Source: XYD12-FULL-36-8 sp041739035
GTDB lineage: Bacteria > Bacteroidota > Ignavibacteria > Ignavibacteriales > Ignavibacteriaceae
Direction: 5' to 3'
Length of the DNA: 63,941 bases
Assembly: GCA_041739035.1 (NCBI GenBank)
Contig: JBGSOQ010000346.1
Span: 1-63,941 of the forward strand
The notes under the pieces: generated by a model
Seen by the model: the letters and a program-made list of their open reading frames with translations, nothing else
Told to the model about the DNA's origin: nothing
Databases searched by the model: none
Part shown: positions 46,437 to 53,668 of the stretch, in pieces
How positions within the stretch are numbered: the stretch's first letter is position 1
Layout: each line of letters starts with the position of its first letter
Program-made: the position numbers and the translations under genes

Positions 46437-46706
46437 ATGAAATTTAATAAAAATCAAAAACGGACCCTCCTTATCGGGTCAGTTTTAATTGCTGCGGCAA
46501 TGGTTGTCTGGTTGGCATTTGGTGCAGAAATATTTACAAAGACGCAAGTGATAATTGCAAAGAAAGATGAGTTGTTTGGAACAACTTATAAGGAATTTGA
46601 GGATAAATTCATTCTCGGTTTAGATTATTCCGCGGCATTCAGTTTTACTGTATTTACTGTAACATCAGTAGTGGTATTTTTTCAAAGAAATAAAAAGGAA
46701 TCATAA
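46437..46706 (+). CDS. Small two-helix membrane protein
   Basis: The frame from the ATG at 46437 encodes 89 residues with helices near 12-30 (TLLIGSVLIAAAMVVWLAF) and 65-82. An earlier in-frame ATG at 46356 lies inside the preceding gene and is rejected. It sits between the DUF6789-like gene and the DsrE gene, 13 bases after the former's stop and directly against the latter's start. I do not recognise a family. Confidence 0.6.
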   Translation: MKFNKNQKRTLLIGSVLIAAAMVVWLAFGAEIFTKTQVIIAKKDELFGTTYKEFEDKFILGLDYSAAFSFTVFTVTSVVVFFQRNKKES

Positions 46707-47231
46707 ATGAGAAAATTTTTTATCGCAGCATTGCTTCTGCCTGCCATAGTAATCTTGATATTAGGATGGAGCAATAATTCAACGGCGAACAATAAGGTAT
46801 TAATTCATATAGTAACAGATATAAAAAAAGATGACGGTCCGCCTTGTGTGGCAGTTGATGTGGCACTTGCAAATCTTCAATTGGGAAATAGTGTTACAGT
46901 ACTGTTTGATGCTAATGCTGCCTGGAATCTTAAAAAATCTGAAGACGGAAAAAATGATTATGATAGGTACGAAGTACCTTCTGATTTAAAGAAATTAGTC
47001 AATGAACAACTTAATGTTAAAGAATTATTGGGATTGAAAAATTTTGGTGAATTTCTTGAGTTGCTTCATAAAAAGGGTGCGAAGATTGCTGTTAATGGCA
47101 CCTGGAATGTTCTTACAAGTGTTGAAAAAGAAGTAAAAGGAAAAACTAAAATGCCAAGTTTTGTTGAGCCGCTCACGTTGAAGGAAATGACCGAAAGTAT
47201 TAATAGTTCAGGGGCTTACTATAGTTATTAA
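46707..47231 (+). CDS. Exported DsrE-family protein
   Basis: A 174-residue protein with an N-terminal hydrophobic helix (ALLLPAIVILILGW) and a DsrE/F-like domain recognisable by VLIHIVTDI and AVDVALANLQLGNSVTVLFDA. DsrE proteins carry persulfides on a conserved Cys. Here the only Cys of the mature domain is in DGPPCVAVD, so a sulfur-relay role in the periplasm is possible. Its start immediately follows the previous stop. Confidence 0.75.
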   Translation: MRKFFIAALLLPAIVILILGWSNNSTANNKVLIHIVTDIKKDDGPPCVAVDVALANLQLGNSVTVLFDANAAWNLKKSEDGKNDYDRYEVPSDLKKLVNEQLNVKELLGLKNFGEFLELLHKKGAKIAVNGTWNVLTSVEKEVKGKTKMPSFVEPLTLKEMTESINSSGAYYSY

Positions 47232-47246
47232 ACATATATTGTGATC

Positions 47247-47291
47247 TGTCGGATAATTGACAGAAACCCTTATGTTTACCTATTAACTTGG
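47247..47291 (+). promoter_or_regulatory. Composite Crp-type promoter 8 (CMD protein 2 / YceI)
   Basis: TGTCG-GATAAT-TGACA at 47247-47262, 21 bases, then TAACTTGG at 47284-47291. The flanking C and G extend the palindrome to CTGTC...GACAG. Confidence 0.68.
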
Positions 47292-47348
47292 TATCAGTAA
47301 AAAAAGTAGTTAACGATTATTATTAATAAAACCAAAAGGAAGTAAATA

Positions 47349-47903
47349 GTGAAAAACTTAAAAACCTTAAGTAAAGACACAGCAACATTAGAATCTAAAC
47401 AAATTTTTAATACAATAGAAGAATCGTTTGGAATGCTGCCAAACATTTATGCAGTCATCGGAAATTCTGCAAATGCTCTTGGTTCATACTTAACTTTCTC
47501 CGAAGCACAGAAGAATGGCTCATTCAATGCAAAAGAGAGAGAGGCAATTTTCTTAGCAGTTTCGGAAGAGAACGGTTGTAACTACTGTCTCGCTGCTCAT
47601 ACAGCAATTGCAAAGATGAACGGATTTTCCGAAGATGAAACTTTGGAACTTAGAGCTGGAACTATCGAAAATAGAAAATTAAATGTGCTGATTAATTTAT
47701 CAAAATCCATAATTGCTAATCGTGGAAGAGCGGATGAAAATCTTATAATGGAATTTTATGAAGCTGGTTATGATGAAAAAGCGCTGGTTGATTTAGTTGC
47801 CCTCGTTGTTGATAAAACATTTTCAAATTATATAGGCAGACTTGCAAGACCTGAAATTGATTTTCCAAAAGCACAACTATTAAATAAAGAAATTTTAGCT
47901 TAA
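47349..47903 (+). CDS. AhpD-like carboxymuconolactone decarboxylase family protein 2
   Basis: A 184-residue paralogue of the protein at 41814-42365, with C77-NY-C80-x3-H84 (CNYCLAAHT). It starts with GTG at 47349 after AAAAGGAAGT. It is co-transcribed with the YceI gene 33 bases on. Pairing of a CMD protein with YceI is frequent and suggests handling of lipid-like or isoprenoid redox substrates, although the substrate is not known. Confidence 0.87.
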   Translation: MKNLKTLSKDTATLESKQIFNTIEESFGMLPNIYAVIGNSANALGSYLTFSEAQKNGSFNAKEREAIFLAVSEENGCNYCLAAHTAIAKMNGFSEDETLELRAGTIENRKLNVLINLSKSIIANRGRADENLIMEFYEAGYDEKALVDLVALVVDKTFSNYIGRLARPEIDFPKAQLLNKEILA

Positions 47904-47936
47904 TAAATTAATCAAATAAAATAAAAGGAGTACATA

Positions 47937-48704
47937 ATGTTAAACACAACGAAATCACGTAATACTGGACGAATAACACTCGGATTCACAGCTTTCTTAA
48001 CTTTATTGTTAGGAGCAAATCTATTCGCACAAACTTTTTCTGCCGATTCAAAGGATGGCAGAAATCAGGCATCATTTATTTCAGATGCACCATTTGAAAA
48101 AATTGTTGGATTATCAAGCGGATTAGACGCTACAGTAATGATCAACCCAAATGATGTTACTCAGAAACCAATGGGCAAAGTAAAGGTTTCTATAGCTAAT
48201 ATTAAAACAGGAATAGATCTTCGGGATGAGCATCTTAGAAGTGAAATGTGGCTTAATGCAGGTAAATTTCCTTATGCAGAATTTCAATTAACCGACATTA
48301 AAAATCCATCTTCAAAAACTTTAAATGATGGACAAAAAGTTAAATTAATTCTTGTTGGTAAGTTTTCTGTTCACGGTGTAACCAAAGATATTGAGGTGCC
48401 TGCAGAACTAAGATATTTTAAAGAGAGTGAAAAGACTAAAGCAAAAGCTCCAGGCAATCTTTTAGTTGCCAGTGCTGATTTCAAAATTAAGCTGGCAGAG
48501 TATGGAGTTATGATTCCTGATATGGTAGTTGGAAAGGTTAATGATGAAGTTGATATTACAGTTAACTTTGTAGCAAGCGATAAGGGCGGTGGAAATAATC
48601 CTTGCAGCGTATGCAATCCTTGCTCAATGAAAGAAGGAAAATGCAACCCTTGTAAGATGAAGGATACTGGTAAATGCAATCCTTGTGCAATGAAGAAAAA
48701 ATAA
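47937..48704 (+). CDS. YceI-family lipocalin-like protein with CNPC-repeat tail
   Basis: A 255-residue exported protein (signal peptide ending ANLFAQ). Residues about 35-215 are the YceI beta-barrel (FISDAPFEKIVG, HLRSEMWLNAGKFPYAEF, VHGVTKDIEV), which binds isoprenoids in known members. The last 35 residues hold a Cys-rich tail with four CNPC or similar units (NPCSVCNPC, KCNPCKM, KCNPCAM) separated by Lys/Gly. That tail is not part of the YceI fold and looks like a metal- or arsenical-binding appendage. Confidence 0.85.
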   Translation: MLNTTKSRNTGRITLGFTAFLTLLLGANLFAQTFSADSKDGRNQASFISDAPFEKIVGLSSGLDATVMINPNDVTQKPMGKVKVSIANIKTGIDLRDEHLRSEMWLNAGKFPYAEFQLTDIKNPSSKTLNDGQKVKLILVGKFSVHGVTKDIEVPAELRYFKESEKTKAKAPGNLLVASADFKIKLAEYGVMIPDMVVGKVNDEVDITVNFVASDKGGGNNPCSVCNPCSMKEGKCNPCKMKDTGKCNPCAMKKK

Positions 48705-48728
48705 TTTAGATTTAATAAACAATTAATT

Positions 48729-48768
48729 CCGGCTTTAGCTTCAATTGAAGTGTAAAGCCGGTTTAATT
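48729..48768 (+). terminator. Intrinsic terminator after yceI
   Basis: CCGGCTTTA (48729-48737) pairs with TAAAGCCGG (48753-48761). An inner CTTCAATTGAAG extends the hairpin, and TTTAATT follows. Confidence 0.85.
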
Positions 48769-48789
48769 ATTAATTATTTATACACATAA

Positions 48790-48864
48790 TTAGAATTCCA
48801 AACTAAGTTTCTCAGTATTGTTTGATTCGGTTGTTAAGAAACTGGGTTTGTTTCCGAATTCTAA
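48790..48864 (+). repeat. Dispersed hairpin repeat, copy B, upstream of arsM
   Basis: CAAACTAAGTTTCT and AGAAACTGGGTTTG pair around a 24-base loop, and outer arms TTAGAATTC / GAATTCTAA lengthen the stem. It matches copy A at 7503-7563 in arms and part of the loop. It starts about 30 bases after a strong terminator and ends 48 bases before the arsM start, so it is not needed to terminate yceI and may lie in the arsM leader. Confidence 0.6.
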
Positions 48865-48912
48865 TCATCATTGTGCGTAACATGAGATATTAATTAATTA
48901 GGAGAACAGTAA

Positions 48913-49887
48913 TTGAAAGACACATATTTCAGTACAGTAAATAATGTTTACAAAAAAGCAGCTGAAAATCCAGACGTAGGACTTTGTTGCACAACAACAC
49001 CGATCTGGCAATTACCGGATTTGCACATACCGCCTAAAATGCTTGAAATGAATTATGGCTGTGGCTCCACAGTTCATCCACGAGATCTGGCTAATAATCC
49101 TACTGTTCTTTATGTGGGTGTTGGCGGTGGAATGGAATTGCTTCAGTTTGCTTACTATTCCAGAAAACCTGGGGGTGTGATTGGGGTAGATTCCGTTGTT
49201 GAAATGCTTTATGCCTGCAAATCAAATTTGATTGAAGCTCAAAGAAAAAACGACTGGTTCAATCTGAATTTTGTTTCATTAAAATCCGGTGATGCCCTTG
49301 ATTTACCGGTTGATGATCAGTCAGTTGATGTTGCAGCACAAAACTGTTTGTTTAACATTTTCAAGCAAGAAGATTTGAAAAAGGCTTTAAGTGAGATGTA
49401 TCGTGTTCTAAAACCACACGGAAGATTAATCCTTTCAGACCCCGTTTGCGAAAATGAAATGCCTTCAAAACTTAAAGACGATGAAAGATTAAGAGCTTTA
49501 TGTTTAAGCGGAGCTATTCCGTTATCAGATTATTTGAAATTATTATCTGAAACCGGTTTTGGAACAATTGAAGTACGTGCGAAAAGACCATATAGGATCT
49601 TATCACCTAATCATTATAATACTGACAAGTTGATTTATATTGAAAGTGTTGAGATCTCTGCAATTAAAGATCCAATGCCAAAAGATGGTCCCTGTATCTT
49701 CACAGGCAAGACAGCAATTTATTTTGGTAATGAAAATTATTTTGATGACAATAAAGGACACATCTTAAAACAAAATCAACCGCTCGCTGTTTGTGATAAA
49801 ACCGCAACAGGTTTATCAGGTTTAGGAAGAAACGATATTTTTATTAGCGATTCAACCTGGTTTTATGATGGCGGCGGATGCTGTTGA
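48913..49887 (+). CDS. arsM: ArsM arsenite methyltransferase of the arsenosugar type
   Basis: A 324-residue SAM-dependent methyltransferase with VLYVGVGGGMELLQFAYY, QNCLFNIF and LKPHGRLILSDPV. Vicinal Cys occur at 25-26 (LCCTTTP) and at the very C-terminus (YDGGGCC). This end is characteristic of the arsenosugar-biosynthesis ArsM group (TIGR04345). It methylates arsenite to dimethylarsenite, the substrate of ArsS (5773-6786). It starts with TTG at 48913 after GGAGAACA. Unlike most neighbours it has no composite Crp-type promoter, only the hairpin repeat upstream. Confidence 0.88.
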   Translation: MKDTYFSTVNNVYKKAAENPDVGLCCTTTPIWQLPDLHIPPKMLEMNYGCGSTVHPRDLANNPTVLYVGVGGGMELLQFAYYSRKPGGVIGVDSVVEMLYACKSNLIEAQRKNDWFNLNFVSLKSGDALDLPVDDQSVDVAAQNCLFNIFKQEDLKKALSEMYRVLKPHGRLILSDPVCENEMPSKLKDDERLRALCLSGAIPLSDYLKLLSETGFGTIEVRAKRPYRILSPNHYNTDKLIYIESVEISAIKDPMPKDGPCIFTGKTAIYFGNENYFDDNKGHILKQNQPLAVCDKTATGLSGLGRNDIFISDSTWFYDGGGCC

Positions 49888-49914
49888 TCCTCAGTTACAA
49901 TTAGAGCAAGCAAG

Positions 49915-50589
49915 ATGTCAAGCAGAAGAAATTTTATAAAGCAAATATCAACCTTAGCTGTATCAGGTTTTATAACCACTAACGCTGGAGCAAGGTCTTT
50001 TGCGAAAACAGTAGCTAAGTTTGGTAATGATTTCAAGAAAAAGGTAATTGATATAATTGAAAGCTTAAGATCAGAGGGATCGAATGTGGTTAAGAAAGTT
50101 ATGAATGGCAAAACTTATGTCTTCGATCCCTATACACATTATCCTTACGAGGGAGGCATAACAGATGAAAAAACCGGTTACAGAATTTTCTTTCACGCTC
50201 ATCGACCAAACGAATATGGGCATTTTCACACTTTTGCAACTGATGAAAATGGTGATTTAGTTCATCTTGTTTTAATCTCTATGGGTGAAGAGGGAAGACC
50301 TTTCGCATTAGCAACGGTAAACCGATGGGTTACCGATGATAAATATGTTAAAGCGGATAAATTGAAATATCTGCTGGATAATTTTCAGATGGACTCAAAC
50401 CTGTTTGTAGAGCGCAGAGTTGTTGAATTTGTCTCTTACATTTTGAATGCCTACAAAGATTTAATTTATGATTTATTCGATGAACGTGATAATTGGATAA
50501 AAGATTATGTGAATAAAATCTTTAATGAACCTTTTGAGGATAGGGAGTTTGAAATTCTTTCAGAGAGGAAAATAAACGTATTTTACTAA
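49915..50589 (+). CDS. Exported protein with Tat-like signal, DUF6969-like
   Basis: A 224-residue protein starting MSSRRNFIKQ, a twin-arginine-type signal. The body holds DPYTHYPYEGGITDEKTGYR and HAHRPNEYGHFHTF, a His-rich pattern I associate with the DUF6969 family, of unknown function. The closely spaced His residues could bind a metal. It is 27 bases after arsM and probably co-expressed with it, so an accessory role in arsenical handling is possible but unproven. Confidence 0.65.
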   Translation: MSSRRNFIKQISTLAVSGFITTNAGARSFAKTVAKFGNDFKKKVIDIIESLRSEGSNVVKKVMNGKTYVFDPYTHYPYEGGITDEKTGYRIFFHAHRPNEYGHFHTFATDENGDLVHLVLISMGEEGRPFALATVNRWVTDDKYVKADKLKYLLDNFQMDSNLFVERRVVEFVSYILNAYKDLIYDLFDERDNWIKDYVNKIFNEPFEDREFEILSERKINVFY

Positions 50590-50596
50590 CCATAAA

Positions 50597-50902
50597 TTAA
50601 GTTTGAACCAATTTCAAAATCCTATCTTTTATTTTTTCCATTAAAGGCAATCCATTCTGATAATATCTACAAGCAAGGGCGGGATTTTCGGGTTCAGGTT
50701 GATTTTCAAAATCTTCACCATTAATTAACAAAGTTGGCGAACCTCTAAATTTTACCTCATCGGCTTTTTCATTTGAGTCAACAATTACTTCTTTATAATC
50801 AATATTCTCAAATCCTTTAATAGATTCTTTTAACCGTTGAATTAAAATTGGTGAATTAGGACATCCTAAGAAATGCTGAATTACAATTTCTATATTTTTC
50901 AT
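50597..50902 (-). CDS. Small thioredoxin-like protein, DF-family (seleno)protein type
   Basis: A 101-residue protein with C14-PN-S17 (FLGCPNSP) after the first strand, and FRGSPTLLINGEDFE holding the cis-Pro of a thioredoxin fold. Related proteins carry Cys or Sec at the first position. Its ENPALACRYY segment has a further Cys. It is the last gene of the mer operon, one base from merTP, so a thiol step in Hg(II) or As(III) transfer is likely. Confidence 0.75.
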   Translation of the reverse strand: MKNIEIVIQHFLGCPNSPILIQRLKESIKGFENIDYKEVIVDSNEKADEVKFRGSPTLLINGEDFENQPEPENPALACRYYQNGLPLMEKIKDRILKLVQT

Positions 50903-51511
50903 TTACTCTCCTTCAGCAATATTTTTTACTTTATATCCGACTTTTTCTTCAACAGCTTTTTTCAACTGCTCAGGACTTATTTTACTTTGATCATACTCAA
51001 CATAGGCAATTCCGGTTTTATAAGATGATGTAGCGCTTAAAACTCCCGCTTCTGACTTTAGTGCATAGTCAAATGATTCTTCACATGCGGTGCAAGACAT
51101 CCCTTCTATATTAAGTTTGGCTTTTACAATGTTGTTTGATTGCACGATTAAAGCATTCTGACTGCCGGAAGGAAAGAGTGCTTTTGAGTAGTATGGAAAG
51201 GTTATCAGTAAAGCACTTATACCGGTGATAATCCATAAAAATTTTTTTGAATTAATGAATTTAGGTTTATCGTTTGTTTCGCAAGCACACTCTATATCGC
51301 TATTCTTTTTTGACCTATATGCATTATAGAAAGCGTAACCCAAAACAAGAATGGTTAATCCAATAGAATATGGGCGTAACGATTCAAGAAAAGAAAAATT
51401 TGTAGCAATTCCACCGAGACCGCCAAGCATAGCAAGCACCGGAGTAATGCAGCAAAGCGATGCGAGCAGTGCTGTTATAATTCCACTGCCTGATAATAAT
51501 TTGTCTTTCAT
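50903..51511 (-). CDS. merTP: Mercuric ion transporter MerT fused to MerP-like HMA domain
   Basis: Residues 1-115 are MerT-like with the vicinal pair C20-C21 in the first helix (LASLCCITPV), a cytoplasmic CAC (75-77) and a third hydrophobic segment. Residues 125-202 are a heavy-metal-associated domain with GMSCTACEE (C140, C143). The fusion passes Hg(II) from the periplasmic domain to the membrane part. No complete merA is in the operon. The flavoenzyme at 23726 lacks MerA features, so reduction would need another enzyme. Confidence 0.88.
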   Translation of the reverse strand: MKDKLLSGSGIITALLASLCCITPVLAMLGGLGGIATNFSFLESLRPYSIGLTILVLGYAFYNAYRSKKNSDIECACETNDKPKFINSKKFLWIITGISALLITFPYYSKALFPSGSQNALIVQSNNIVKAKLNIEGMSCTACEESFDYALKSEAGVLSATSSYKTGIAYVEYDQSKISPEQLKKAVEEKVGYKVKNIAEGE

Positions 51512-51530
51512 TTTTTTGTTCCCTTTCAGA

Positions 51531-51932
51531 TTAAAATTCTATTGATTCAAGAATAGGACATTCATCCGATGAAACTTCCTCATTTACACATTGATTGATT
51601 AGCTTTACAAGTACGGTTTTAATTTTTTTCAAATCGCTTATTCTATTATCAACATCTTTCAGTTTATGTTCTGTCAGATGTTTGACATCTCCGCACTTTG
51701 CCTGAGAATCAATTTTTAATTCTAGTAATTCTTTGATTTCTTTTAATGCAAAACCAAGTTCTTTTGCGCGTTTAATAAACAGAAGCCGCTTCAAATCAGT
51801 TTCATCATAAACTCTGTAATGCGATTCTTTCTGTTTTGGCTTTGGAAGTAATTTAAGTTTTTCATAATACCGAACAGTCTCTACATTTATTCCGACTTTT
51901 CCGGCTAATTGCCCAACAAAATATTCAGGCAT
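51531..51932 (-). CDS. merR: MerR-type Hg(II)-responsive regulator
   Basis: A 133-residue MerR protein with the winged-helix start (INVETVRYYEKLKLL) and three Cys, C80, C115 and C125, placed almost as in Tn501 MerR (82, 117, 126). It should sense Hg(II) and act on the 19-bp-spaced promoter upstream. It is the first gene of its own operon, so it activates itself with merTP. Confidence 0.88.
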   Translation of the reverse strand: MPEYFVGQLAGKVGINVETVRYYEKLKLLPKPKQKESHYRVYDETDLKRLLFIKRAKELGFALKEIKELLELKIDSQAKCGDVKHLTEHKLKDVDNRISDLKKIKTVLVKLINQCVNEEVSSDECPILESIEF

Positions 51933-51960
51933 TTTTAAGTCCTTTTTATTTCCTAAGTAA

Positions 51961-51991
51961 ATATAAGCACCGTAGCATAGTACGGAGTCAA
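51961..51991 (-). promoter_or_regulatory. MerR-type promoter/operator
   Basis: On the minus strand TTGACT (51991-51986) and TTATAT (51966-51961) are separated by 19 bases, the long spacing that MerR regulators untwist. The spacer holds the imperfect dyad CCGTAC-TATG-CTACGG. The merR ATG follows 29 bases on. Confidence 0.82.
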
Positions 51992-52062
51992 GAGAAAAAA
52001 TTAAGAATGTAATTTATTATTTGAGAATGTGTTGGAAAATGACATAAAAAGATGGCAAGGTT

Positions 52063-52641
52063 TTAGTATTTGTAACCCTTGATTTCTTCCTCAGAAAATT
52101 CTACGCCAAGTCCGAGTGCAATCCTATTCACGAAGTTGAAGTAACTGATAATAAGATTTATCGAAAGGATATCTTCATCGGTCCAGCCAGATTTTTTTAA
52201 TTCATCAATATCTTCTTTTTTTACTGACGAAGGATCTGTGGTAAGTTGTGAAGCGTGTTTAACAGCAAGTTTAAATTTTTCTGAAAACGAAGGATCATCC
52301 GAAGTTAAAATAAAATTTTTAAGTCTCTCAGAATTCTTCCAATAATGACTAAGAGCTTCGGCGTGATGATTGACGCAGTAATCGCAATTATTATTTTTGG
52401 AAACAACTACGGCAAGGATTTCTTTTTCTTCTCTACTAAGATTGCTTTTGCTAAACATAATGGACATATAAAGCTCTATATGCTTAATCATAGAATCAGG
52501 CATTAAGCTGTGAATTCTCATGATGTTGGAAAGTTTTCCCCTCGCAGAACCAATTTGTTCATAGATTTTTTTTAATTCACCCGAAGCATCGTCTTCGTTA
52601 ATTACTTTTATATGCGGCACGGCTGCAAGCTCCCTCTTCAT
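52063..52641 (-). CDS. Peroxidase-related CMD-family enzyme
   Basis: A protein of about 192 residues from the ATG at 52641 (an alternative at 52662 adds seven residues). It has the motif CDYCVNHHAEAL, with the Cys pair and second His of AhpD-like enzymes, and the layout of the peroxidase-related subfamily (SNIMRIHSLMPDSM; LNLI-like IDELKKSGWTDEDILSI). It overlaps the preceding thioredoxin-like gene by 44 bases, so the two are coupled and the small protein may be its reductant. Confidence 0.85.
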   Translation of the reverse strand: MKRELAAVPHIKVINEDDASGELKKIYEQIGSARGKLSNIMRIHSLMPDSMIKHIELYMSIMFSKSNLSREEKEILAVVVSKNNNCDYCVNHHAEALSHYWKNSERLKNFILTSDDPSFSEKFKLAVKHASQLTTDPSSVKKEDIDELKKSGWTDEDILSINLIISYFNFVNRIALGLGVEFSEEEIKGYKY

Positions 52642-52870
52642 ATAGTTTTTTAAGATATGCAATTAATTTATCCTCATTAAAATCCCCGTAAGAATAAAGC
52701 TCTTGATTGACATATAATGCCGGACATATGTGAGTTTTGGAAACCGTCATATCTTTAATGTTTATAACCGAAAGCAGAATTTCTTTTCTTCCCTTTGCTA
52801 AATTCTTTAATGCTTTTTCTACCCTGAAGCAAGCAGTACAATTATCTTTTACAACTAATGTTAAGTCCAT
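52598..52870 (-). CDS. Small thioredoxin/glutaredoxin-like protein
   Basis: A 90-residue protein with the redox pair C11-TA-C14 directly after the first strand (VVKDNCTACF) and a cis-Pro segment ICPALYV. It probably reduces a partner disulfide, most likely in the CMD enzyme translated from the overlapping downstream gene. It is driven by promoter 9. Confidence 0.78.
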   Translation of the reverse strand: MDLTLVVKDNCTACFRVEKALKNLAKGRKEILLSVINIKDMTVSKTHICPALYVNQELYSYGDFNEDKLIAYLKKLYEEGACSRAAYKSN

Positions 52871-52879
52871 TTTTTAGCA

Positions 52880-52924
52880 CAAACTTAATAGGCAGGGATT
52901 AAAAAGAGTGTCAGATTTAAGACA
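52880..52924 (-). promoter_or_regulatory. Composite Crp-type promoter 9 (minus strand)
   Basis: The site at 52909-52924 is TGTCA-GATTTA-AGACA on the plus strand. Reading leftward, 21 bases follow and then a perfect TAAGTTTG (52887 down to 52880). It lies between the stop of the Crp gene and the thioredoxin-like gene, which therefore has its own promoter. Confidence 0.7.
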
Positions 52925-52926
52925 GA

Positions 52927-53619
52927 TTACTTTTTAAGTGGCAATTTTAGATGATCAAGATCATTTATTATTAGCTTTTTGCGGTCAAAATCAATTATTC
53001 CTTTTTCCCGTAAATCTGTTAGGACATCATTAACAGTTTGTCGGGCACAAGCCGTAAGGTCAGCTATATCTTGATGTTTAAGAAATGGTTTAACAAAAAT
53101 CTGCTCACCAACTTTCTTGCCATTTTCCTCAGCAATTTTTTTTATAAAAGATATTACTCTTTGCTTTGCATCCTTAAATACTAAATCTTCAATCCTTTCC
53201 GAATAACTTTTAATCTTAAGCCCGATTAATCTGGTTAGTTTTTTGTTTAGTGATGGATTCTTTTCAACAAATTCATTGAAATCATTTTTATTAATAGCAC
53301 AAATCAAAGATGGTTCCATAGTTACGGCAATGTCTGTTCTTTCGCCTTCATCCAAATAGGCCATTTCGCCAAAAACTTCACCAGGATTTATGAATGCCAC
53401 AACCATTTCCTTTCCTTCAGAATTAACCTTACTTATCTTAACTCTACCGGTTTTAAGGAAGAATATTGAACTTGAAGGCTCATGAGGAAAATATATCGGC
53501 TGGTTTCTTTCGACTTCTTTCATTGATGATATTTTGTTTAACACCATCATACTGTCTTCTTTTAACCCACCGAACAAATTAAAATTTTCTAAATACCAGA
53601 GTTTTGATTTATCTGCCAT
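52927..53619 (-). CDS. Crp/Fnr-family transcription regulator, proposed master of the local regulon
   Basis: A 230-residue protein with a cyclic-nucleotide-type beta-roll (about 15-130, GEVFGEMAYLDEGERTDIAV), a dimer helix and a winged helix. The recognition helix reads C191-A-R-Q-T-V-N-D-V-L, aligned to CSRETVGRIL of E. coli CRP. The R180 equivalent is kept, E181 becomes Gln and R185 becomes Asp. Residue 181 reads the fourth base of TGTGA in CRP, so a change there suits the TGTCA half-sites found around it. There is no FNR Cys cluster and no His in the CooA heme position. The effector is unknown. No composite promoter drives this gene on its own strand. Confidence 0.87.
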   Translation of the reverse strand: MADKSKLWYLENFNLFGGLKEDSMMVLNKISSMKEVERNQPIYFPHEPSSSIFFLKTGRVKISKVNSEGKEMVVAFINPGEVFGEMAYLDEGERTDIAVTMEPSLICAINKNDFNEFVEKNPSLNKKLTRLIGLKIKSYSERIEDLVFKDAKQRVISFIKKIAEENGKKVGEQIFVKPFLKHQDIADLTACARQTVNDVLTDLREKGIIDFDRKKLIINDLDHLKLPLKK

Positions 53620-53668
53620 AGTAAATCCTGCAATTTTTGATGTAAAAATAATGACATGATGTATTAAT

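Noticed and set aside
48513..48704. CRISPR or tandem DNA repeat in the 3' end of yceI
   Set aside because: The repetition is at the protein level (CNPC units) with imperfect DNA repeats inside a good reading frame.
48871..48890. A weak palindrome (TGTGC...TGAGA) before arsM
   Set aside because: Only about seven of ten bases match and no second element is at the fixed distance.
52029..52044. A further TGTCA-like site ending in TGACA upstream of the mer operon
   Set aside because: The left half reads GTGTT at the correct spacing, and no TAnnTTTG element follows at 21 bases. The MerR-type promoter already explains this gap.
52927..53619. Calling the regulator CooA because of the TGTCA sites and RQ helix
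   Set aside because: The heme-ligand His is missing and no carbon monoxide dehydrogenase genes are present, so only the DNA-reading similarity is claimed.
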